Assembly (NCBI GenBank): GCA_902806015.1
Contig: CADCUZ010000157.1
Location: 1-20,997, forward strand
Origin: an uncultured Rubrobacteraceae bacterium
GTDB lineage: Bacteria; Actinomycetota; Rubrobacteria; Rubrobacterales; Rubrobacteraceae
DNA length: 20,997 nucleotides
Direction: 5' to 3'
Part shown: piece after piece, positions 14,406 through 20,997 of the stretch
Layout of the letters: each line of letters starts with the position of its first letter
Numbering within the stretch: position 1 is the stretch's first letter
Position numbers and translations under genes: made by a program
Notes under the pieces: generated by a model
Databases searched by the model: none
The model's input: only the letters and a program-made list of their open reading frames with translations
What the model was told of the DNA's origin: nothing

Positions 14406-15506
14406 TCAAGCCCCGGTCCTGCCGCGCTCCGCCCGAGCCTCCCTGGCTTCGCCTCGGCGGCGGATGACCTCGGCCTCGTAGCCCTCGTCCATGCCGAGCG
14501 CCGCGTACACCGCCTTCTGACCCGCCAGCGCGTCGGCGTTCGTCCTGGCTTCGCTCAGGGCCTCGCGATCTATACCCTTTGCCAGGTCCCAGATGAACTC
14601 CCACTGCAGGATGGCGCGGCGGACGGCGGCGACCTGGTCCTCGGTGTAAGGGTAGAGGTCGAAGCCGACGATCTCTCCGTGCTCTCCGTAGCCCACGTCC
14701 TGCAAGGTCTGGGCGAGCTCAAGGGTCTGCATGAAAAAGTTCGTGCCGACCACGTTGTCGTCGTCGAAGGTGCCCCAGCCGTCGTTGCCGTGCTGGTGGC
14801 CGAGCTTGTGCTCGGCGGCGAGCAGGTCGGCGTACTCGGCCAGGTTCTCGCCGTTCATGATCAGGTGCTGCCAGTCCATGTTTACGAGCAAACTCGAGGT
14901 GTCGACGCCAAGGGCGTTCACCTTCTGGATAGTAAAGAGCGTCATCCCGAGGTTCTGCATCAGGATCTTCTGGGCCGGCTCGCTGTTCTTGTGCTCCAAA
15001 AAGACCTTCACGCCGCGCCCGTTGGCGTGGTCTGTCAGCTCGGCCACACCCTCGACGAAGCGCCGCCAGGTCTCGGCGTACGGCCTCTGGAAGGCGTAGT
15101 TGTACCCCTCGGCGCCGGGCCAGATGATGAAGTTCGCCCCGATCTCGCCGCACAGGTCCACCCCACGCTTGAGCGTGTCTATGCCCCGGCGCCGGATCCC
15201 CTCGTCCGGGTTGACGAAGGCGCCCCTGCCGTAGGTCGGGTCGGGGTGCAGCCCGGCGGCGACCACCGGCAGGTCCATCCCGTGCTGCTTTAGAACACCC
15301 CGGATCTCCGCCAGGTTCTCCTCGTTGACCTCGCCGGGGTAATGGTACTCGAGCCCCTCCAGCACGTCGGAGAGGCCCTCGCAGACCCGGCGGGTCTTGT
15401 CCGCCATCGGCTCGTCGGCGACCTCGTTGTGGTAGCCGGGCGGCACGAAGCGCGTGACGGCCGGCCCGAACGCCCAGATGCCCACAGAGTTTTTGACTAC
15501 GGCCAT
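14406..15506 (-). CDS. xylA: Divergent xylose isomerase-like TIM-barrel protein
   Basis: A 366-residue protein aligned by motif with actinobacterial xylose isomerase (usual length about 390). Retained: GAFVNPDEGIRRRGID, Glu171 and Lys173 in LEHKNSEP (normally IEPKPxEP), His214 in MDWQHLIMNGEN, the acidic metal loop HGNDGWGTFDDD (240-250), and Asp283 in FDLYPYTED. Altered: the highly conserved WGGREG reads WPGAEG (129-134) and the usual TFHDxD segment near residue 55 reads EYHYPGEV. Metals for isomerisation are thus mostly kept, but the substrate pocket is changed. It should convert an aldose to a ketose for the kinase 2 nt downstream; D-xylose is likely, not proven. ATG 15506 follows a perfect AAAGGAGG. 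A weak promoter pair, TTATCA/TATCGA with 17-nt spacing, sits at 15554-15526. Confidence 0.83.
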   Translation of the reverse strand: MAVVKNSVGIWAFGPAVTRFVPPGYHNEVADEPMADKTRRVCEGLSDVLEGLEYHYPGEVNEENLAEIRGVLKQHGMDLPVVAAGLHPDPTYGRGAFVNPDEGIRRRGIDTLKRGVDLCGEIGANFIIWPGAEGYNYAFQRPYAETWRRFVEGVAELTDHANGRGVKVFLEHKNSEPAQKILMQNLGMTLFTIQKVNALGVDTSSLLVNMDWQHLIMNGENLAEYADLLAAEHKLGHQHGNDGWGTFDDDNVVGTNFFMQTLELAQTLQDVGYGEHGEIVGFDLYPYTEDQVAAVRRAILQWEFIWDLAKGIDREALSEARTNADALAGQKAVYAALGMDEGYEAEVIRRRGEAREARAERGRTGA

Positions 15507-15651
15507 GGTCCTCCTTTTGCCCGACTCGATATTCTCGTGCCAGATGAATGATAATGGCGGTAGGAATCTCGCGTACCGGCGCGTACCTCAGTGCGCCGTC
15601 TCGGTTAGCGCGCAGCGAACGGCCGAGGTATAGGGCTTTCGGCGAGAACGG

Positions 15652-15672
15652 AACCGGCCCTCGAGGGCCGTT
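15652..15672 (-). terminator. Palindromic hairpin after the ammonia-lyase gene
   Basis: Directly after the DAPAL stop the minus strand has CGGCCC-TCGA-GGGCCG, part of the perfect 14-base palindrome GGCCCTCGAGGGCC (15656-15669), followed by GTTCCGTTCTCG. The stem is very strong but the following T-content is modest, so it is a likely though imperfect intrinsic terminator separating this gene from xylA. Confidence 0.5.
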
Positions 15673-15676
15673 TGCT

Positions 15677-16849
15677 TCAGGGAACCGCGTTCGTCGAGAC
15701 GCCGTCCTCCCCGGAAAGTATGCGGTGGTAGGCCCCCGGGTCGGTGGCGCCCTCGCAGTTGAAGAGCAGCACGCGCGCCTCTTCCGTTAGGCCGAGCAAT
15801 CGGCGCGCCCGTCGGTCCCCTTCTTCGGCCACGGCGAGGAGGCCGCCCAGGCCGGCGGCGCCCGTCTCGCCGGAGACCATCCCCGAGCTGGCCAGAATGC
15901 GAACGGCCCGGCGGGACCACTCGTCGTCCACGGACGCGAAGAGGTCGACGCCCCTGGAGACCGTGGGCCAGGCCACGACCGAGGGGGAGCCGCAGTTGAG
16001 GCCGGCCATGATCGAGGCGTGGGGGCCCGCCAGGTGGACGATCTCCCCGGCCTCCGCCGAGGCGAGCATGCAGGCGGCCTGGGTCGGTTCTACGCCTAGG
16101 ATCCTCGGGCGGGGGGAGACGCCGGGGGAACGGAAGTGGCGCGCGACGGCGGCGGCGAAGGCCCCGACCCCGATCTGGGCAACGACCAGGGTAGGCCCCT
16201 CTTCCCGGCGCCGGCCGAGCTCCTCGACGACCTCCCACAAGATGGTGGAGTAGCCCTCTATAACCCAGGTCGGAACGTCAGCGTAGCCCGGCCAGGAGGT
16301 GTCCGAGATAACCAGGCACCGCCCGGACGCCTCCTCGGCGGAGCGGGCGACCGCCTCGTCGTAGGTGCCGTCGATCACGGTGACCTCAGCCCCCTCGGAC
16401 TCGATGGCCTCTCTGCGGGCCGGCACCATGTCGGCTGGCACGAAGATGCGCGCCCCGAGGCCGAGCAGGTTGGCCATGCGGGCCACCGCCCGGCCGTGGT
16501 TGCCGTCCGTGGCCGCCGCGAGCGTCAGGGGCAGGAGCGGCGCGAAGCGTTCCCTCAACCCTTCGATGTCTCCCCACTCCCCGATGCCGCCGGAGTGTTG
16601 CTCCAGGGCCCGGTAAACGGCCCAGGAGGCGCCCAGGATCTTGAACGCCGGCAACCCCAGCCGTCGCGACTCGTCCTTGACCCAAACCTTCCCGACGCCC
16701 AAAGAATCGGCCAGTCCCGGCGCGTCCACTAGGGGGGTGACGGCGTACTCCGGCAGGCGGCGGTGAAAGTCCAGCGGCGCGCGGCCCGGGGGGGCGAAAT
16801 CCTGCTCCGTGGCCGCAAGCGGGTTTGGCATCGTGCGCACCGGGCTCAT
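15677..16849 (-). CDS. dpaL: 2,3-Diaminopropionate ammonia-lyase
   Basis: A 390-residue fold-type II PLP enzyme, matching E. coli YgeX/DpaL in length (about 398). Key features are VKDESRRLGLPAFKILGASWA, where the Lys of AFK (residue 70 from this start) carries PLP; ATDGNHGRAVA, the phosphate-side Asn loop; VVAQIGVGAFAAAVARHF, the glycine-rich phosphate loop; GLNCGSPSVVAW; and SGETGAAGLGG. The family splits D- or L-2,3-diaminopropionate to pyruvate and two ammonia. ATG at 16849 is chosen over an upstream TTG (16867) because GGAGGG lies 5 nt before it. It has a monocistronic look, with a terminator-like stem after the stop and the xyl operon 170 nt on. Diaminopropionate would come from antibiotic, neurotoxin or non-ribosomal peptide breakdown; threonine dehydratase-like activity is the alternative. 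Confidence 0.93.
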   Translation of the reverse strand: MSPVRTMPNPLAATEQDFAPPGRAPLDFHRRLPEYAVTPLVDAPGLADSLGVGKVWVKDESRRLGLPAFKILGASWAVYRALEQHSGGIGEWGDIEGLRERFAPLLPLTLAAATDGNHGRAVARMANLLGLGARIFVPADMVPARREAIESEGAEVTVIDGTYDEAVARSAEEASGRCLVISDTSWPGYADVPTWVIEGYSTILWEVVEELGRRREEGPTLVVAQIGVGAFAAAVARHFRSPGVSPRPRILGVEPTQAACMLASAEAGEIVHLAGPHASIMAGLNCGSPSVVAWPTVSRGVDLFASVDDEWSRRAVRILASSGMVSGETGAAGLGGLLAVAEEGDRRARRLLGLTEEARVLLFNCEGATDPGAYHRILSGEDGVSTNAVP

Positions 16850-17319
16850 CCGGCCCTCCGATCTCAATAATTCGCCGCCCTAAGCGTGGAGCGGTTGGCA
16901 GACAGCTAAACGGCACCCCCCGCGTCCCCTGCGGCGTACGCGCGTTCCCGTCCCCTGGGCGCAGTATATATGGCACACGGGAAGGGCGGCGCTTTTGGGA
17001 TCGGTGTCCGAACGCACCAACCGGGGGAGCCCGGTGTTGCTGGGCGCCCGGTTGGTGTAGCATACCGTCCAACGTTTCTGAGCCGCTTCGCCCCTTCGGG
17101 CCTTCGACCCGGGCGTGGTTCGTAGCGTTCTCGCCGCGACGCTCTGTCGCACCCCCATTACCTTGCGAAAAAACGAACGCCGCCGCGCCCCCGCGACTTT
17201 ACGGTTGGCGTGGGCGCACGACGAACGGTCGTAGGCAGGCGTTCAGGAGAGAAGGTTTGGAGGGGCATTCGCCGCCGCGTCGGCGGGCCCTGTGACGGGA
17301 CTCCGAGAGGGAGGTTTGC
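16850..17319. other. 470-base divergent intergenic region before the BCCT gene
   Basis: The region separates dpaL (leftward) from the osmolyte transporter (rightward) and should carry both promoters. On the minus strand TATACT (16968-16963) is a possible -10 for dpaL, with no matching -35. On the plus strand I find no convincing pair near the BCCT start. The centre holds the long inverted repeat at 17015-17057 listed separately. No convincing open frame or RNA gene was recognised; a tRNA-like string at 17050-17115 does not fold as a cloverleaf. Confidence 0.6.
17015..17057. promoter_or_regulatory. Perfect 11-bp inverted repeat upstream of the osmolyte transporter
   Basis: CACCAACCGGG (17015-17025) is exactly complementary to CCCGGTTGGTG (17047-17057), and inside the 21-nt loop GCCC (17029-17032 region) can pair with GGGC (17042-17045), giving a long interrupted hairpin. 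It is 260 nt upstream of the BCCT start. It may be a structured leader, a bidirectional terminator for dpaL-side transcription, or an operator. No T-tract follows on either strand. Confidence 0.5.
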
Positions 17320-18981
17320 GTGCAGCAGAACGTCGAGGGTCAGAGGTCGGAGGTAGGGGTCGTATTCTGGGTCTCGGCTGCCGTGGCCCTGGCTTTTATC
17401 CTGTGGGGTGTGATCGCGCCGGCGAGCTTCGGCGCCGTTACCCAAGGAATCTTCGACTGGGTGGTCTCGAACCTGGGCTGGTTCTACCTGCTGGCCGGGA
17501 ACTTCTTCCTGGTCTTCGTCGTCCTTCTGGCCCTCAGCCGCTACGGTAGGTTTAGGATCGGCAAGGAGGGCGAGAGGCCCGAGTTCAGCACGTTCGCGTG
17601 GTTCGCGATGTTGTTCCAGGCTGGGATGGGGCCGGCGCTCATCTTCTGGGGCGTCGCCGAGCCCCTCTCCCACTACAACGCCCCACCCTTCGGCCTGGCG
17701 AAGCCCGGCACGACGGAGGCCGCCCAGGTGGCGATGCAGTACTCCTACTTCCACTGGACGCTGCACCCGTGGGCCATGTACGCGGTCGTCGGGCTCGCGG
17801 TGGGGTACTTCAGCTTTCGCAGGGACGAGCCCGGCCTCATCAGCCCGGTCTTCAGGCCCCTGCTCGGCGACCGCGTCGACGGTCCCTTGGGCAAGACCAT
17901 AGACGTGATGTCGGTCCTAGCCGTCCTGTTCGGGGTCGCCGTCTCTTTAGGCTCTGCCGGGCTGCAGCTCACCGCCGGTCTCGGACAAACCTTCGGCACC
18001 CCGACCGGGATCACCGTGCAGCTCCTCGTCATCGGCCTCACCACGATCGCCTTCATGATCTCGGCCTCGACGGCGATCGAGAAGGGGATCAACTGGCTCA
18101 GCCAGATCAGCATGTACGTGGCCGCCGTCCTGCTCGTCTTTTTTCTGGTCATGGGCCCCACGGCCTTGCAGCTCGGCGCCCTGACCCAGGGGGTCGGTGA
18201 TTACCTGGGCGGCCTCGTCCCCATGAGCATGAGGATAGAGTCCTTCGACCAGGACAACGCCTGGCTCGGCAGCTGGACCGTCTTCTACTGGTCGTGGTGG
18301 ATCGCCTGGTGCCCTTACGTCGGCCTGTTTATCGCCCGCATCTCCCGCGGGCGGACGATCCGACAGTTCGTCATGGGGACCGTGATCGGCCCTAGCGTGG
18401 TCACTTTTATCTGGATAGCCGTGTTCGGCGGTTCGGCCCTCAACCTGGCCCAGACGCAGGGCGGGGGGATAGCCGAGAGGGTCACCGCCGACCCGGCCGC
18501 AGGTACGTTCATCTTCCTCAACCAGTTCCCGCTGGCCCTGCCCATGTCGATCCTGACGCTCGTGGTGCTCTGGATCTTCTTCGTGGCCGGCGCCGACGCG
18601 GGCACCGTCGTACTGGGCAGCATGTCCACCGGCGGACCCAAGGAGCCGAAGCGGTGGATCAAGCTCGCGTGGGGTGTGGCGATGGCGGCGATAGCGGGGA
18701 TCCTGCTCGTGGCAGGGGGTCTGGGCGCGCTGCAGTCGGCCTCGGTCCTGTTCGGGGTACCCTTCGCGTTCATCATGGTCGCCATGTGCGTGGCCATCTA
18801 CATGCACCTCCGCGCCGAGGCCCGCGAGGTGGCCCGGCAGGAGCGCGGAGAATCCGACCTGACGATCCACCGCAGGGGGGGACCCTCTCCCGCCAGCAGC
18901 CAGGCGTTCGCGGTCGAACAGCCTCCCCCGGGCCAGGGCCGACAGGCCAACCCCGGCGATCCCCGGCGGGAGGAGCGGTGA
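17320..18981 (+). CDS. BCCT family osmolyte (betaine/choline/carnitine) transporter
   Basis: A 553-residue BCCT secondary transporter with twelve expected helices. Signature segments are FQAGMGPALIFWGVAEPLSHY (99-119; BetP has GMGIG at this sodium/substrate loop), FHWTLHPWAMY (144-154), and WTVFYWSWWIAWCPYVGLFIARISRGRTIRQF (319-350), where Trp324, 326, 327 and 330 form the cation-pi cage region. It should move glycine betaine, choline or similar quaternary amines into the cell, driven by sodium or protons. The long negative N-terminal osmosensor of BetP is missing; the C-terminal tail after residue 500 is about 53 residues, proline- and arginine-rich. GTG at 17320 follows GGGAGG by 5 nt. The stop overlaps the start of the binding-protein gene by 4 nt. 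Confidence 0.93.
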   Translation: MQQNVEGQRSEVGVVFWVSAAVALAFILWGVIAPASFGAVTQGIFDWVVSNLGWFYLLAGNFFLVFVVLLALSRYGRFRIGKEGERPEFSTFAWFAMLFQAGMGPALIFWGVAEPLSHYNAPPFGLAKPGTTEAAQVAMQYSYFHWTLHPWAMYAVVGLAVGYFSFRRDEPGLISPVFRPLLGDRVDGPLGKTIDVMSVLAVLFGVAVSLGSAGLQLTAGLGQTFGTPTGITVQLLVIGLTTIAFMISASTAIEKGINWLSQISMYVAAVLLVFFLVMGPTALQLGALTQGVGDYLGGLVPMSMRIESFDQDNAWLGSWTVFYWSWWIAWCPYVGLFIARISRGRTIRQFVMGTVIGPSVVTFIWIAVFGGSALNLAQTQGGGIAERVTADPAAGTFIFLNQFPLALPMSILTLVVLWIFFVAGADAGTVVLGSMSTGGPKEPKRWIKLAWGVAMAAIAGILLVAGGLGALQSASVLFGVPFAFIMVAMCVAIYMHLRAEAREVARQERGESDLTIHRRGGPSPASSQAFAVEQPPPGQGRQANPGDPRREER

Positions 18982-19958
18982 TCGCGCGCCGGGCCACCCG
19001 CTGGCTGCTCGTGCTGGCGGCCCTCGCGCTGGCTGCGGGCGGCGGCGGGGGCGGGGCGGCCGGGGACGGGGACAGGATCGCCGGCGACCAGTTCAGGTTG
19101 AGCGGCACCCAGCGGGACGCCCAGTTCGCCGTCGGCTCGGAGGGCTTCACCGAGCAGGAGGTCCTCGGCAACATCGCCACGGAGGTCCTCTCGGCCGCCG
19201 ATGCCACGGTCATCGACCGGACGGGCATGGGCGGCAACGAGACCGTTCGCCGGGCGCTTGAGGAGGGCGAGATCGACCTCTACTGGGAGTACACCGCCAC
19301 GGGCTGGCTCGTCCACCTCTCCGAGACCCGCTCCATACCAGACCCGCAGCAGCAGTACGAGGCCGTCGCCAGGAAGGACCTCGAAGAGAACGGCATCGAG
19401 TGGCTCCAGCCGGCGCCCGGCAACGACACCTACGCAATAGCCGCAAGCGAGAAGACCCGCCAAGACCTCGACGTCCACAGCATCTCCGACCTGGCACGCC
19501 TGGTCGAGAGACGCCCCAAAGAGGCCACCCTCTGCTTCAACAACGAAGACGGCTTCCGCTCCCGCTTCGACGGCCTGCCGGGCATGGAGCGGGCCTACGG
19601 GTTCCAGTTCCCCGAAGAGAACCTCATCGAGGTCTCCGTGGACGCCGTCTACGGGGCCGTCGACGAGAGCGAGATCTGCAACTTCGGCGTCGTCTTTACC
19701 ACCAGCGGCTTCATCCGGGACCTCGACCTGCAACTCCTGGAAGACGACGAAAAGTTCTTCGCCGTCTACAATCCCTCCCTGAACATAAGACAGGAGACCT
19801 TGAAGGAGTACCCGCAGCTCGAAAAGGTCTTCGTCCCGATCTCCAAAGAACTGGACACCCAGACGCTGCGCAGGCTCAACTATGCCGTGGACGTCAAAGG
19901 CGAGCCGCCCGATAGGGTAGCGAGGCGGTGGCTCCGGGAAAACGGGTTTATAGAGTAG
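18978..19958 (+). CDS. Glycine betaine/choline-binding protein, ProX/OsmF (OpuAC) type
   Basis: A 326-residue substrate-binding protein of the ABC-type OpuAC/ProX class. The start of the mature domain, AVGSEGFTEQEVLGNIATEVL (51-71), IDLYWEYTATGW, NDTYAIAASEKT, and NNEDGFRSRFDGLPGMERAYG match osmoprotectant binders such as OsmF/ProX, which cage the trimethylammonium group with aromatic residues. An N-terminal signal (RRATRWLLVLAALALAAGG) exports it, but the expected lipobox cysteine is glycine, so it is probably not lipid-anchored. GTG at 18978 follows GGAGGAG and overlaps the BCCT stop as GTGA. An in-frame extension back to 18654 lies inside the BCCT gene and is rejected. No ABC ATPase or permease is nearby, so it may hand substrate to the BCCT carrier or to distant ABC genes. 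Confidence 0.9.
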   Translation: MIARRATRWLLVLAALALAAGGGGGGAAGDGDRIAGDQFRLSGTQRDAQFAVGSEGFTEQEVLGNIATEVLSAADATVIDRTGMGGNETVRRALEEGEIDLYWEYTATGWLVHLSETRSIPDPQQQYEAVARKDLEENGIEWLQPAPGNDTYAIAASEKTRQDLDVHSISDLARLVERRPKEATLCFNNEDGFRSRFDGLPGMERAYGFQFPEENLIEVSVDAVYGAVDESEICNFGVVFTTSGFIRDLDLQLLEDDEKFFAVYNPSLNIRQETLKEYPQLEKVFVPISKELDTQTLRRLNYAVDVKGEPPDRVARRWLRENGFIE

Positions 19959-19980
19959 CGGCCCTCCGCGCCGACCGGCA

Positions 19981-20012
19981 AAAAGCCGCCGGGGCTCCCG
20001 GCGGGCTTTCTA
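19981..20012 (+). terminator. Strong terminator after the BCCT/binding-protein operon
   Basis: AAAGCCGCCGGG (19982-19993) pairs with CCCGGCGGGCTTT (19997-20009) over 12 bp with one bulged G and a 3-nt loop, then CTAG. The outer A/T pairs give the T-tract. It ends the two-gene operon 23 nt after the stop codon. Confidence 0.85.
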
Positions 20013-20029
20013 GCCCGTCCGGCTGCTCC

Positions 20030-20470
20030 CCTTGCGCCGGGGTTCTGCTACGGCCTAGCCTGGAGGTGCGCTCGGGCGCCCTGGGCGAGCTGGAGTGGGA
20101 GCACGAGCGCTTCGACCCGCATGTTGTAGTGTGCAGCCGACCCAACGGCGAGCACCCCGGCGGGAGGGGCGCCTGGGTGCGGATCCCCACCGACGACGAA
20201 ACCAGGGAAGACGAACGGCTCGCGGAGGTCTGCCTGGACGGGGAGCATTGGAGGACCGAAGGCCCGCCGCTGGCCGAGCTTTTGGGGGCCATAGACCGGA
20301 CGGAGGAGCGACTGCGCGAAGGAGGCCTGACCGAAGCCTGCCGAAAAGGAGGGCGGGTAGGAAGGCTGTACCGGCAGCCTAGGGGTCACCGGTCTCGCCT
20401 ATTGGACCGAGCGCACGTAGGGCGCGTTTCCGGGAATTTGTCGAGGGTACACCCCATCACTGCCCGGTAG
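20030..20470 (+). pseudogene. Truncated hypothetical protein, N-terminus missing
   Basis: An open frame here has protein-like composition from about 20053 to 20345 (LEVRSGALGELEWEHERFDP; RIPTDDETREDERLAEVCLDG; LAELLGAIDRTEERLREGGL), then turns arginine-rich and non-coding to 20470. Upstream it runs back through the terminator without a normal start, and no ribosome site precedes any ATG; GTG at 20065 is the only plausible in-frame start. The conserved-looking core, an acidic region rich in Glu and Trp, looks like the C-terminal part of a small regulator-like protein that has lost its beginning and its stop. No family was recognised. It could still be a short functional gene from 20065. Confidence 0.45.
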
Positions 20471-20535
20471 CGTCGAGTGTTACAGGGTTATCATCACCTG
20501 GAGAGATGGATACTTCTTAAAGGCGGAGAGAGGCT

Positions 20536-20733
20536 GTGTCCGACGGATCCGATCCGTTACACCGAGATCCCGACAAGGTGCGCAAGGTGGAATCCTTCCT
20601 ACCACCCCCCGGCCGCGAACACGTGCGCGTCACGGTCGAGTACGTGAGCGGCGAGGTGAGAGTGCACGAGGTCTACAAGCCGTTGCTCGCAGCCTCGCTC
20701 AAAGAGCTCAACCCCACAGAACGCCGAGCCTAG
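20536..20733 (+). CDS. Small hypothetical protein
   Basis: A 65-residue protein, start GTG with GGAGAGAGG 3-8 nt upstream. The N-terminal 25 residues are polar and likely disordered; the rest (HVRVTVEYVSGEVRVHEVYKPLL) alternates hydrophobic and polar residues and should form a beta hairpin, followed by a short basic helix. It is predicted cytoplasmic. No family was recognised. TATCAT (20489-20494) is a possible -10 box about 42 nt upstream. It lies alone in the last part of the window, and codon use resembles the neighbouring genes. Confidence 0.65.
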   Translation: MSDGSDPLHRDPDKVRKVESFLPPPGREHVRVTVEYVSGEVRVHEVYKPLLAASLKELNPTERRA

Positions 20734-20997
20734 AGCTGCCCTATTCGTCCGAGTGCGTAAAAGAGGTGCTCTAGGAACTCTGGCAGTTAGGTGTTCCGCG
20801 AACTTCGCCTATACGCAGTTCTCGGAGGTTCGCATAGCCTCGGCCCTTCCGTTATAGGACTGTTACCCGCGCGTTGCCGCCGCTTTACGTTCGCCCCGTA
20901 AACTCATGCCCACAGCCCACCGGAACGCTCGCAAAGAAGCCCTTCCCTTGCCCCTTTGCCGTCTTTCGCTACGAACCGCCGGATTACGAACAAGAGC
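20734..20997. other. Non-coding end of the window
   Basis: No gene is recognised. One inverted repeat (GCGAAC 20798-20803 with GTTCGC 20828-20833; GAACT/AGTTC nested inside) could form alternative stems downstream of the small gene. There is no T-tract, and nothing else stands out. Confidence 0.4.

Noticed and set aside
14404..14604. Longer N-terminus for xylulokinase
   Set aside because: It overlaps the end of the isomerase gene in another frame; the kinase family begins at the IGLDVGTG strand.
16963..16971. TATATAT as a plus-strand -10 for the BCCT gene
   Set aside because: It is about 350 nt from the start codon, with no -35 and with the inverted repeat in between; a minus-strand role for dpaL is as likely.
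17041..17120. tRNA-like sequence (GGTTGGTGTAGC, then TTCGACCC)
   Set aside because: No acceptor, anticodon or T-stem pairing of correct lengths could be built.
18654..18977. In-frame upstream extension of the binding protein
   Set aside because: It lies inside the BCCT gene in another frame, is arginine/glycine-rich and has no ribosome site; GTG at 18978 has GGAGGAG.
1..20997. CRISPR arrays, insertion sequences, attachment sites, rRNA
   Set aside because: No regularly spaced repeats, transposase/integrase frames, terminal inverted repeats with target duplication, or rRNA motifs were seen.

Overview
The window is about 21 kb of GC-rich bacterial DNA. It freely uses AGG/CGG for arginine and ATA for isoleucine, starts many genes at GTG or TTG, and carries small tight operons. 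With the gene content (a BCCT osmolyte carrier with a ProX-type binding protein, SDR and acyl-CoA enzymes, a bacterial protein mannosyltransferase) this suggests a high-GC actinomycete, most like Rubrobacter. That assignment is inference from style and content; no rRNA or tRNA gene is present to confirm it.

Region 1 (1-5832) is acyl-CoA and oxidoreductase metabolism. It holds the 3' end of a PhaB/FabG-like reductase and a second NAD-type SDR with a structured leader and a clear terminator. A leftward pair follows, glutaryl-CoA dehydrogenase then an NADPH:quinone reductase-like enzyme. Divergent from that pair is a rightward pair, a small cupin and a CaiB/BaiF CoA-transferase sharing a TGATG stop/start. 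The transferase could make glutaryl-CoA for the dehydrogenase, which points to glutarate/lysine catabolism.

Region 2 (5993-9585) has one small helical orphan gene, an intact leftward cyclase-family hydrolase with its metal motif, and then 2.2 kb of rightward wreckage. The wreckage is an M24 peptidase missing its middle, a frameshifted DUF1445 hydro-lyase, a possible transporter tail, and a hydantoinase/oxoprolinase A subunit fused by deletion to the tail of its B subunit. It reads as a dead amide/lactam (hydantoin or 5-oxoproline type) catabolic operon of which only the cyclase survives.

Region 3 (9641-16849) has an intact MOSC protein, then a leftward block: 2,3-diaminopropionate ammonia-lyase, a divergent xylose isomerase-like protein with xylulokinase (2 nt apart), and an MFS transporter (probably leaderless mRNA) 1 nt upstream of a PMT-family protein mannosyltransferase.

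Region 4 (16850-20733) has a 470-base spacer with a long perfect inverted repeat, then a BCCT osmolyte transporter overlapping by 4 nt a ProX/OsmF-type betaine-binding protein, closed by a strong terminator. A truncated reading frame and a small hypothetical gene follow. The most interesting points are the SDR leader in which a 10-bp stem covers the start codon, the fused hydantoinase remnant, the BCCT plus binding-protein operon whose binding protein lacks a lipobox cysteine, and the divergent xylose isomerase. No CRISPR array, insertion sequence, integrase or RNA gene was seen.
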